11,943 bases of DNA. Origin: Candidatus Caldarchaeum sp. GTDB taxonomy: Archaea; Thermoproteota; Nitrososphaeria_A; Caldarchaeales; Caldarchaeaceae. Location of the stretch: positions 1-11,943 of the forward strand of contig JANWZU010000016.1 of the NCBI GenBank assembly GCA_025054795.1. Reading direction: 5' to 3'. Shown here in pieces: positions 4,479-11,943 of this stretch (the stretch's first letter is position 1; the number at the start of each line of letters is the position of its first letter). The translations under genes were made by a program, and so were the position numbers. The notes under the pieces were generated by a model. It had not been told where the DNA came from and did not search any database. It saw nothing but the letters and a program-made list of their open reading frames with translations.

Positions 4479-7400
4479 TGTCCCACCAACTAACTAAGGA
4501 AGATTTATGGGAGGTTTTCAAATCCTACTTAGATGAAGAGGGGCTTGTCCAGCATCACATAAAATCCTACAACTACTTCGTCAGAGAGGGCCTTAGGGAG
4601 CTTATAGCCTCGCTCGGGGAGCAGGAGATTAAAACCCGCCATGGAATAGTCTCGGTAAAGTTTGAAGACATAGACATCGGCAAACCCGTCAAGAGGGAGG
4701 TTGTGGCCCCCACCCCTCAAGAGCTTTATCCCTCCGAGGCGCGGCTCAGAAACCTGACGTACGAGGCTCCTCTCTACGTTAAGATGAGAATCTTCCTAGA
4801 CGGCAAGCCGCTCGCCGGGTCTGAAAACGTCTGGGTTGGAAACATACCCGTGCTAGTGAAGTCCGACATCTGCCCTCTCTCTAAGATGACGCCCGACGAG
4901 CTTATGGCCATAGGCGAGGACCCTCTCGACCCCGGAGGATATTTCATAATAAACGGCTCGGAAAGGGTGATAGTAGCTATAGAGGATTTGGCCCCCAACC
5001 GTATCATCGTGACGCATAAAGAGGGCAACGGAAGGCCTCAGTACTCGGCTGTCGTGCTGTCTGCGGCGCATGGAAGGCAAGTTAGGGTGGAGGTCAGCTA
5101 CCGTAAGGACAGCCCGATTAAGGTTTTCTTCTCGAGGATATACAAGGGTGTTCCAGCGATAGTCATGCTCAGAGCCCTAGGAATGACTAAGGACCAGGAG
5201 ATAGCTAGCATGATTTCCCCTCTCAAGGAAGTGCAGGAGCTTCTTGAGCCGAGCTTTCAAGAGGCTGAGGGCATCGAGACAACAGAGCAGGCCCTCGACT
5301 ACATAGGCAGCAGGATTGCATTCGGCTACGCGGAGGAGTACAGGCTTGAGAAAGCTGAGCAGACCATCGACTCCATGTTCCTCATTCATCTCGGAACCAC
5401 GAAGGCTTCAAGGATGAAGAAAGCCGTTCACCTCTGCGAGATAATAGGCAGAGTTTTAGAGACCAGCTTAGGGTTGAGGGAGCCTGACGACCGAGACCAT
5501 TACTCCAACAAAAGGCTGAAGCTTGAGTCGGCTCTGCTGACTGAGCTGTACAGGATGGCTTTCGTCAAGCTTCTCCGAGACCTCAAATACCAGCTTGAAA
5601 GGATAATCCCAACACGCCAGCCTCTCCAGATCAACACATACGTCAGGCCAGGCATAGTCTCAGAGTACGTAAGGCACGCGCTCGCTACTGGAAACTGGCC
5701 GGGTGGAAGGGTCGGGGTGACGCAGCTCCTTAACAGAACCAACTACATGGCGACTTTAAGCCATCTGAGACGTGTGCAGTCGCCGCTCAGCCGTGGCCAG
5801 CCTCACTTCGAAGCACGGGACCTGCACGGAACTCACTGGGGTAGGCTCTGTCCCTGCGAAACCCCTGAGGGCAGCAACGCAGGCCTTGTCAAAAACCTAG
5901 CGCTCTCGGCTGAGCTCTCATTTCAGGGAAACAAGAAGGAGCTGAGGGAAAAGCTTTTCCAGCTAAACGTCATTCCTCTCACAGAGGTCATTACAAAGAG
6001 GAAACCTACGCCGCCTGTAAAGGTCTTCATAGACGGGGTGCTGGAGGGCTACCACAACAACGCCACAGCTCTCGTCAACGAGATAAAAAGGCTCAGACGT
6101 GAGGGGATAATCAGCCAAAACATCAACATAGCCGTCTACAGCTATCAGCATGGTCAGGAGGTTGTGATTAACACGGATGAGGGGAGAGTTAGAAGGCCTT
6201 TGATAATCGTTGAAGACGGTCAACCAGCACTTCAGAAACAGCATGTGGAGCTTATCAAACGTCAGACCTCACGTTTCAGGGACTTGGTCAGCCTAGGAAT
6301 AATAGAGTTTCTCGACGCAGAGGAGGAGGAAAACGCCTACGTAGCCCTTTCTCCCGACAAGATAACCAGCGAACACACACATCTAGAGATAACACCTTAC
6401 GGAATGCTGGGCGTCGCCGCCTCCATAATACCCTACGCAGAGCACAACCAGTCCCCGAGAAACGTCTACGAAGGCGCCATGGGAAAACAGGCCTTAGGAA
6501 TATTCGCTTCAAACTACTCGTTGAGAACAGATTCACGAAGCCATCTCTTGGTTTATCCGCAGAAGCCCATAGTGACGACCCGGGCCTCGGGCTACATAGG
6601 CATGAACACAAGACCGTCAGGCCAGAACATGGTTGTGGCCATACTCACCGGTCAAGGATACAACATGGAGGACGCAGTGGTTCTCAACAGGTCCTCGGTC
6701 GAAAGAGGTTTGGGGCTGTCGCTGAGCTGGAGAACCTACGAGGTTGAAGCACGTCAAAGCCCCGGCGGGCAGAGAGACAAGTTCGGGATACCAGACCCGT
6801 CCGTAAGAGGGTATAAGGGCGAGCAGTTCTACAGGGTTCTCGACAAAGACGGGTTCGCACACATAGAATCAGACGTTTCGGGCGGAACAGTCATCGTGGG
6901 CATGATGAGTCCGCCGAGGTTCTTGGAGGAGTATCAGAGGGTTCCCACGAGGGAGATGGTCTGGAGGGATTCGTCTGAGGCTGTTCAGCCTTCGGAGTCA
7001 GGCACTTTAGAGAACATTTTCATAACAGTAAACGCAGACGGCAACAAGCTTGTCAAGGCTAAGGTAAGGTCGACTTGTTTCGCAGAGATAGGAGACAAAT
7101 TCTCATCAAGACACGGGCAGAAAGGAGTCGTAGGCATGCTGCTCTCGCAGGAGGACATGCCCTACACCAAGGAAGGCCTTGTCCCAGACCTCTTGATAGA
7201 CCCCCACGCCTTCCCTTCACGTATGACAATAGGCCAGCTTATAGAGAGCTTGGCTGGTAAGCTCGGCAGCCTCAAAGCTGAGCTGGTGGACGGGACGCCT
7301 TTCATAGGAAAAAGCTTAGGAGAGTTGCGGGCTGAGTTGGAGAAGCTTGGCTTCAAAAGCAGCGGCCGTGAAATGCTTTACAACGGAGTCACTGGGGAGG

Positions 7401-7831
7401 CCTTGGAGGCGGAGGTCTTCGTCGGCGTGGTCTACTACCAGAGGCTTCATCACCTTGTAAGGGATAAAATGCACGCAAGGTCGAGGGGTCAGGTTCAGAT
7501 GCTCACTAGACAGCCGACTGAGGGTAGGTCTAGGGGAGGAGGCCTCAAGTTCGGGGAAATGGAGAGAGACTGTCTTATAGCCTACGGAGCCTCCTACCTA
7601 CTGCTTGACAGGCTACTTGAGCAAAGCGACAAGTACACAGCCTACTTCTGCGAGAAGTGTGGGCTTCCATGCTACTACGACCTGAAGCAGGAGAGGTTTG
7701 TCTGCCCTGTGGACGGCAAAGACGCACGTGTTAAGGCTGTTTCGCTCTCGTATGCGTTCTACCTTCTGCTCAACGAGATGATGAGCATGGGATTACATCC
7801 TAAAATCATTCTGGAGGAGCCGCAGATATGA
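4475..7831 (+). CDS. rpoB: DNA-directed RNA polymerase subunit B, unsplit (Rpb2 homologue)
   Basis: This is the second-largest polymerase subunit, forming one side of the active-site cleft. It is full length at 1118 aa and not divided into B' and B'' as in methanogens and halophiles. Visible landmarks are GSERVIVAIED in the N-terminal lobe, SPLSRGQPHFEARDLH with CPCETPEGSN in the fork region, GYNMEDAVVLN with the acidic pair Glu732-Asp733, GDKFSSRHGQKG with the active-site lysines Lys875 and Lys883, DPHAFPSRMT from 909, and LTRQPTEGRSRGGG from 1010. The C-terminal zinc site has Cys1059, Cys1062 and Cys1077, but the fourth position is Asp1080 (CPVD instead of CPxC); an extra Cys1066 lies nearby. 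Asp909 replaces the usual Asn of NPHAxPSRM. ATG 4475 overlaps the rpoH stop; ATG 4478 is an alternative start, and GGTGAGGG precedes both. Confidence 0.98.
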   Translation: MMSHQLTKEDLWEVFKSYLDEEGLVQHHIKSYNYFVREGLRELIASLGEQEIKTRHGIVSVKFEDIDIGKPVKREVVAPTPQELYPSEARLRNLTYEAPLYVKMRIFLDGKPLAGSENVWVGNIPVLVKSDICPLSKMTPDELMAIGEDPLDPGGYFIINGSERVIVAIEDLAPNRIIVTHKEGNGRPQYSAVVLSAAHGRQVRVEVSYRKDSPIKVFFSRIYKGVPAIVMLRALGMTKDQEIASMISPLKEVQELLEPSFQEAEGIETTEQALDYIGSRIAFGYAEEYRLEKAEQTIDSMFLIHLGTTKASRMKKAVHLCEIIGRVLETSLGLREPDDRDHYSNKRLKLESALLTELYRMAFVKLLRDLKYQLERIIPTRQPLQINTYVRPGIVSEYVRHALATGNWPGGRVGVTQLLNRTNYMATLSHLRRVQSPLSRGQPHFEARDLHGTHWGRLCPCETPEGSNAGLVKNLALSAELSFQGNKKELREKLFQLNVIPLTEVITKRKPTPPVKVFIDGVLEGYHNNATALVNEIKRLRREGIISQNINIAVYSYQHGQEVVINTDEGRVRRPLIIVEDGQPALQKQHVELIKRQTSRFRDLVSLGIIEFLDAEEEENAYVALSPDKITSEHTHLEITPYGMLGVAASIIPYAEHNQSPRNVYEGAMGKQALGIFASNYSLRTDSRSHLLVYPQKPIVTTRASGYIGMNTRPSGQNMVVAILTGQGYNMEDAVVLNRSSVERGLGLSLSWRTYEVEARQSPGGQRDKFGIPDPSVRGYKGEQFYRVLDKDGFAHIESDVSGGTVIVGMMSPPRFLEEYQRVPTREMVWRDSSEAVQPSESGTLENIFITVNADGNKLVKAKVRSTCFAEIGDKFSSRHGQKGVVGMLLSQEDMPYTKEGLVPDLLIDPHAFPSRMTIGQLIESLAGKLGSLKAELVDGTPFIGKSLGELRAELEKLGFKSSGREMLYNGVTGEALEAEVFVGVVYYQRLHHLVRDKMHARSRGQVQMLTRQPTEGRSRGGGLKFGEMERDCLIAYGASYLLLDRLLEQSDKYTAYFCEKCGLPCYYDLKQERFVCPVDGKDARVKAVSLSYAFYLLLNEMMSMGLHPKIILEEPQI
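7813..7819 (+). promoter_or_regulatory. Ribosome binding site for rpoA
   Basis: GGAGGAG lies within the last codons of rpoB, 8 nt before the rpoA ATG, and confirms that start in addition to the 4-bp ATGA overlap with rpoB. Confidence 0.65.
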
Positions 7832-10800
7832 GCTACGTAGCATCCGTTTCAGGCATAACTTTCGGCATTCTGTCCCCCGACGTAATCAGGAAGATGAGCG
7901 TAGCCGAGATAATAAGCCCCGACACCTACGACGAGGACGGTCTCCCCATTCCGACGAGTGTGATGGACCCACGGCTGGGTACGCTTGAACCGGGCCAGAG
8001 ATGCAAGACCTGTGGAAACACCTACTTGGGATGTCCGGGTCACTTTGGCAGAATCGAGCTGCCGGTTCCAGTTGTCCACGTCGGGTTTGCGAAAATAATA
8101 CATGAGCTTCTGAGGTCTACCTGCAGGTCATGCGGCAGAATACTTCTGTCGAACGAGTTGATCGAGAAATACCACGCCGAGCTGGAGCGGCTTCAGAAAG
8201 CCAAACTACCCTACAAGAACCTCATATACAGGATCAAGCAGAGGGCGATGAACGAGCAGACATGCCCTCACTGCGGTGAGAAGCAGCTGAGGCTGGAGCT
8301 TGAAAAACCGACGACGTTTGTGGAGGTCTCTGAGGGAGGAACCTCCAAGCTCAACGCGAGCACGGTAAGAGCTAGGCTTGAACGAATACCGGATTCCGAC
8401 CTTGTGCTCCTTGACATAAACCCGGCTACATCGAGGCCTGAGTGGATGGTTCTGACAGTGCTTCCTGTGCCGCCTGTCTACGTAAGGCCGTCCATCACAC
8501 TCGAGTCGGGCTACAGGTCTGAGGACGACCTCACCCACAAGCTAGTAGACATTCTAAGGGTCGCTCAACGGCTTAGAGAGAACATCCGAGCCGGGTCTCC
8601 CTCTCCAGTCATAGAGGAGCTGTCCGACCTTCTCCAGTACCATATCACCACCTACATCAACAACGAAGCCGTCGGCGTCTCACCCGCCAAACACAGGTCT
8701 GGCCGGGTCCTCAAAACCCTGTCCCAGAGGCTAAAGGGCAAGGAGGGCCGTTTCAGACTTAACCTTTCCGGAAAACGTGTAGACTTTTCAGCCCGAACGG
8801 TCATATCGCCGGACCCCAACATACGTGTGAACGAGGTCGGTGTCCCGCTCGACATAGCGATGCAGCTGACCGTCGCAGAGAGAGTGACTCCTTGGAACAT
8901 CGAGAAAATACGCCAGCTCGTCAGGAACGGTTCAGACAAATACCCAGGCGCCAAGTACATAATAAGGCCCGACGGAAAGAGGGTTAGGCTGAAGTTCGTC
9001 ACGAACCTTGAGGAACTGGCTGCAGCCTTGGAGCCGGGATACGTTGTTGAGAGACATCTTCAAGACGGCGACATAGTGTTGTTCAACCGTCAGCCTTCTC
9101 TGCACAGGATGTCGATAATGGCCCACTATGTCCGTGTGCTTCCGTACAAGACTCTCCGGCTTAATCCGTCTGTCTGCACACCCTACAACGCCGACTTCGA
9201 CGGCGACGAGATGAACCTTCACGTCCCCCAGAGCGAAGAAGCTCAGACCGAGGCACGTGAGCTCTTGATCGTTGAAAACAACATAATTTCCCCGAGATAC
9301 GGCGCTCCGATAATAGGCGTCATAAGAGACTTCCTAACCTCGCTCTATCTACTGACAAGAGACGGAACAACTCTCAACAAGACGGAGCTTTCGAGACTTC
9401 TGGCCTCAATCCAGTACCGGGGGGAGGTGCCGGAGCCGGCTGTCAAACAGCCCGAACCACTCTGGACCGGAAAGCAGGTCTTCAGCATGCTTCTCCCCAA
9501 AGACTTCAACCACGTGACAAAGTCTTCTTTCACGAATCAGGAAGTGGTTGTAAGGAACGGTGTGCTAGTTGAAGGTGTCATCGATAAAAGCTCTGTAGGT
9601 GTTGAGAAAGCGAACAGCATTCTTCACAGGCTGGCCAGAGACTACGGCCCCGAACAAGCTCGTGAATTCTTAGACAAAGTGGTCAGACTCTCCAACACTT
9701 TCATCGAAATGCGTGGTTTCTCGTTCTCCATAGACGACCTTAAAGTGCCTGAGGAGATACACTCAGACATAATGCAGATATTCAAAAAATCTGACACTTC
9801 CTTCACAAAGCTAAAAACAGAGTACGAAACGGGCCAGAGGGAAATCCCTCCCGGAATGACCGCTGAGCAGGCCTTCGAATCAGACGTTCTGAAGATACTT
9901 AGCGAGGCGAGGGACAGCGCAGGAAAGCTGGTTAGGTCCAAGATATCTCAAGACAGCTCTGCCTTCATAATGGCGAAAACCGGAGCGCGTGGAACCATGC
10001 TGAACATCGACCAAATGATAGCTGTTGTTGGGCAGCAGTCGGTAAGGAGGGAACGAGTACACAGAGGGTTTAGAGGCAGGGTTTTAACCTTCTTCAAGAA
10101 AGGAGACCTTTCGCCAAGGGCTAGAGGCTTCGTCTACAACTCGTTCGTCTCGGGCCTCACTCCGCTAGAGTTCTTCTTCCACGCCGTGGGAGGAAGAGAT
10201 GGGCTGGTTGACACAGCTGTCAGGACGCAGCAGAGCGGTTATATGCAGAGACGCTTGATAAACGCACTTGAATCACTATACATCGAGTACGACGGAACTG
10301 TCAGGACAGCCGACGAAGGCAGAATAATCCAGTTCGCCTACGGAGAGGACGGTGTAGACCCGGCCAAATCCGACCACGGCAAGGCGATAACCATCCAAAA
10401 CATAATAAACTCGATTATTCACAAGGTGGCGGCGAAGGAGCAGGTGGACGAGAACTACATCAAGAGTAGAATCGAAAAACACGCTCAAGCCTTGCCGCCA
10501 AGCCTTCGAACCGAGCTTTTCGAGGAGCTGCGTAAAACAGCTCCCTCTAAGGAGCTGGTTGACCTAGCGGTCGAGGAGACGGTGAAGAGGTATCTCCAGT
10601 CGCTGGCAGAGCCTGGGGACGCTGTGGGGGTTGTTACAGCCCAGTCGATTGGTGAGCCTGGAACCCAGCTTACCCTGCGAACATTCCACTTCGCCGGCGT
10701 GGGTGAGCAGAGTATTCTTAAAGGTCTTCCACGTTTGATTGAGATTGTTGACGCCAGAAGAACCCCCTCAACGCCCATAATGTACATCCCACTCGAGCCC

Positions 10801-11616
10801 GAGTACGCAACCAACCTCGTTAAGGCTAGGCGTTTAGCCAAGCAGATACAATACACAACTATCGGAGACCTAGTCTCAGGGGTCGTCGTGAACTACAAGA
10901 AAAGTGTTGTAGAGTTTCAGCTTGACCCGAGAGCGTTAGAGGAACACGGCGTGGTCAGAAAAGACATAGAGAAGGCGATAAAACCGCTGGCCGCCGAATA
11001 CGACGGAGAAAGAAATATTCTTTCTGTTAAGCTCGAGGAGGAGGGTTTCGCAGACATACAGCGTATCAGGGAAAGAGTGTCGCAGTTTAAGGTCAAGGGG
11101 ATAAGAAGAATAAAGAAAGCCACCGTCTTTAAAGAGAAAGACGAGTACGTAATTAGGACTGAGGGCTCCAACCTTCGGGAGGTGATGGAGGTGCCGGGAG
11201 TCGACTGGAGAAGGGTCAAGACCAACGACATCTACGAGATCTCTGAGGTTTTGGGTATTGAGGCGGCTAGGAACGTTATAGTAGAGGAGACGAAAGAGGT
11301 CATGGAGGATCAGGGACTCGACGTTGACATCAGGCATTTGCTTCTGCTGGCTGAGATGATGACTGTCAGCGGGAGCGTAAGACAGATTGGTAGGCACGGC
11401 GTTGTGAAGCTGAAGAGCAGCGTCTTGGCGAGGGCCTCATACGAGATAAGCGTCCAGACACTTTTGGAGGCTGCGGCAAGAGGGGAAGCCGACTACCTCA
11501 AGGGGAACGTCGAACGAATATTGATAGGTAGGGAAATACCTGTCGGCACGGGGATGGTCACGCTTTTAATGAGCCATGAGAGACGTGGTGAAAATGGACC
11601 TGAAACAGTCTCTTGA
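7828..11616 (+). CDS. rpoA: DNA-directed RNA polymerase subunit A, fused A'+A'' (Rpb1 homologue)
   Basis: This is the largest polymerase subunit and carries the catalytic magnesium site. At 1262 aa it covers both A' and A'', which are separate genes in most archaea; the frame is continuous through the usual break (about residues 850-870, near 10375-10440). Zinc sites appear as Cys59, Cys62, Cys69 and His72 (CxxC...CPGH), and as Cys99/Cys102 with Cys146/Cys149. The catalytic loop NADFDGDEM has Asp456, Asp458 and Asp460. The bridge helix starts near 779 (PLEFFFHAVGGRDGL) and continues through QSGYMQRRL. The trigger loop lies at about 939-968, with QSIGEPGTQ, Arg951 and His954; its far end reads SILKGLP, where a Thr is normally found before x-Gly (Leu964 here). 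The ATG start at 7828 overlaps the rpoB stop by 4 bp behind GGAGGAG. No frameshift or intein is seen. Confidence 0.98.
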   Translation: MSYVASVSGITFGILSPDVIRKMSVAEIISPDTYDEDGLPIPTSVMDPRLGTLEPGQRCKTCGNTYLGCPGHFGRIELPVPVVHVGFAKIIHELLRSTCRSCGRILLSNELIEKYHAELERLQKAKLPYKNLIYRIKQRAMNEQTCPHCGEKQLRLELEKPTTFVEVSEGGTSKLNASTVRARLERIPDSDLVLLDINPATSRPEWMVLTVLPVPPVYVRPSITLESGYRSEDDLTHKLVDILRVAQRLRENIRAGSPSPVIEELSDLLQYHITTYINNEAVGVSPAKHRSGRVLKTLSQRLKGKEGRFRLNLSGKRVDFSARTVISPDPNIRVNEVGVPLDIAMQLTVAERVTPWNIEKIRQLVRNGSDKYPGAKYIIRPDGKRVRLKFVTNLEELAAALEPGYVVERHLQDGDIVLFNRQPSLHRMSIMAHYVRVLPYKTLRLNPSVCTPYNADFDGDEMNLHVPQSEEAQTEARELLIVENNIISPRYGAPIIGVIRDFLTSLYLLTRDGTTLNKTELSRLLASIQYRGEVPEPAVKQPEPLWTGKQVFSMLLPKDFNHVTKSSFTNQEVVVRNGVLVEGVIDKSSVGVEKANSILHRLARDYGPEQAREFLDKVVRLSNTFIEMRGFSFSIDDLKVPEEIHSDIMQIFKKSDTSFTKLKTEYETGQREIPPGMTAEQAFESDVLKILSEARDSAGKLVRSKISQDSSAFIMAKTGARGTMLNIDQMIAVVGQQSVRRERVHRGFRGRVLTFFKKGDLSPRARGFVYNSFVSGLTPLEFFFHAVGGRDGLVDTAVRTQQSGYMQRRLINALESLYIEYDGTVRTADEGRIIQFAYGEDGVDPAKSDHGKAITIQNIINSIIHKVAAKEQVDENYIKSRIEKHAQALPPSLRTELFEELRKTAPSKELVDLAVEETVKRYLQSLAEPGDAVGVVTAQSIGEPGTQLTLRTFHFAGVGEQSILKGLPRLIEIVDARRTPSTPIMYIPLEPEYATNLVKARRLAKQIQYTTIGDLVSGVVVNYKKSVVEFQLDPRALEEHGVVRKDIEKAIKPLAAEYDGERNILSVKLEEEGFADIQRIRERVSQFKVKGIRRIKKATVFKEKDEYVIRTEGSNLREVMEVPGVDWRRVKTNDIYEISEVLGIEAARNVIVEETKEVMEDQGLDVDIRHLLLLAEMMTVSGSVRQIGRHGVVKLKSSVLARASYEISVQTLLEAAARGEADYLKGNVERILIGREIPVGTGMVTLLMSHERRGENGPETVS

Positions 11617-11905
11617 AGTTGTAAGCAGAACAGGTAAACTCGTGGTGGGCTATCGGAGGACTCTGAAGCTGGTGGCTGAGAAGAAACCAGTTTTGGTTGT
11701 CGCGTCTCGAAGGTCGAGCTCCAAACTTTTAAAAACTATGACGGTAATGGCTTCAGCCGCCGGTGTCCCAGTGCTTCTTTCAGACCTCTCACCCTCCGAG
11801 CTTGGGTTAAGCCTCAGAAAACCTTTCCCCACATCTTTCATATCGATTCTCGACCCGGGAAGCTCCGACTTGGCCGAGAGAGTGAGGTCTGAGAGCGGTG
11901 AGTGA
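11594..11905 (+). CDS. rpl30e: Large-subunit ribosomal protein L30e
   Basis: This is a ribosomal protein of the L7Ae/L30e RNA-binding family, found in the archaeal and eukaryotic large subunit and often encoded in the archaeal polymerase operon between rpoA and nusA, as here. The product is 103 aa. The N-terminal MDLKQSLEVVSRTGKLVVGY is typical, followed by a VLVVASRR strand, GVPVLLSD, and the conserved end KPFPTSFISILDPGSSDL. ATG 11594 is chosen from the family N-terminus; an in-frame ATG at 11576 would add six residues and lacks a ribosome binding site. GGTG just before 11594 is close to the start. It overlaps rpoA by 23 bp and nusA by 8 bp. The usual ACG before KPF is SLR here, a mild divergence. 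Confidence 0.93.
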   Translation: MDLKQSLEVVSRTGKLVVGYRRTLKLVAEKKPVLVVASRRSSSKLLKTMTVMASAAGVPVLLSDLSPSELGLSLRKPFPTSFISILDPGSSDLAERVRSESGE

Positions 11906-11943
11906 AGGAATCAAGCTGACGGAAAAAGAGATGAAATATATCC
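11898..11943 (+). CDS. nusA: Transcription factor NusA-like KH protein, N-terminal fragment cut by window end
   Basis: Only 15 codons are visible. They start at GTG 11898 and read (M)SEGIKLTEKEMKYI, which matches the start of archaeal NusA, where an IKLT..E..YI pattern opens the first domain. The position right after rpl30e is the standard place for nusA in archaeal polymerase operons. The start overlaps the rpl30e stop by 8 bp, and a purine-rich CTGAGAG precedes it. Archaeal NusA consists of KH RNA-binding domains and lacks the bacterial N-terminal polymerase-binding domain, but its role in termination or antitermination is not well fixed. The call depends on context plus this short match. 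Confidence 0.75.
   Translation, partial: MSEGIKLTEKEMKYI

Noticed and set aside
6288..6611. Arg-rich 107-aa open frame on the - strand within rpoB
   Set aside because: Its composition (many Arg, Cys and Ser) is what the complement of rpoB codons gives; no motif and no promoter are visible.
10162..10185. Leu in place of Gln in the bridge-helix entry TPQEFFFH
   Set aside because: This position already varies among archaea (for example Thr in some), so it is not a notable departure.
10485..11397. Long open frames on the - strand opposite rpoA (10485-10856, 10917-11231 and 10936-11397)
   Set aside because: They lie entirely inside the well-conserved rpoA frame, have low-complexity Ser/Leu-rich or Tyr/His-rich composition typical of antisense shadows, and match no family.
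11576..11593. ATG 11576 as the L30e start
   Set aside because: It adds six residues not typical of the family and has no ribosome binding site; ATG 11594 matches the usual MDL start.

Overview
The window is a compact, intron-free archaeal chromosome segment made of information-processing genes plus one membrane-lipid gene. The archaeal assignment rests on RpoH, an unsplit RpoB, Elf1, Gins51, PriS, GGGP synthase and L30e. The A' and A'' halves of the RNA polymerase largest subunit are fused into one 1262-aa RpoA. That fusion, together with Elf1, points to the Thaumarchaeota/Aigarchaeota side of the TACK archaea rather than to Euryarchaeota or typical Crenarchaeota. Very GC-rich tRNA stems hint at a thermophile. 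An Aigarchaeota/Caldarchaeales-like lineage is my best guess, but this is inference and not a database match.

Left part (1-1184, + strand): the 3' portion of priS, the primase catalytic subunit, is followed 26 bp later by gins51, a GINS replication-helicase subunit. This is a small replication module. It runs tail-to-tail, with a 9-bp overlap, into a leftward pair (2950-1176, - strand). That pair is a RuvC/RNase H-like putative nuclease followed, with a 4-bp GTGA overlap, by a Clp1/Grc3-type polynucleotide 5'-kinase. A 51-bp divergent intergenic region containing a palindromic TTTAAA separates the pair from the rightward elf1-GGGP synthase pair (3002-3983).

Middle (about 3984-4211): a tRNA-Lys(CUU) gene on the - strand with its own TATA-like box, then the rpoH promoter/leader region.

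Right part (4212-11943, + strand): the classical archaeal RNA polymerase operon rpoH-rpoB-rpoA-rpl30e-nusA. Each neighbouring pair overlaps by 4 to about 23 bp, consistent with translational coupling. nusA is cut by the window end.

I see no mobile element, CRISPR array, integrase, frameshift or clear horizontal insertion, and no evidence of a wholly new system. The points worth a second look are the RuvC-like/Clp1-Grc3 gene pair, which may be an uncharacterised nucleic-acid end-processing unit, and a set of substitutions at normally very conserved positions: PriS His to Asn, RpoB zinc-ligand Cys to Asp, RpoB Asn to Asp in the PSRM motif, and RpoA trigger-loop Thr to Leu.
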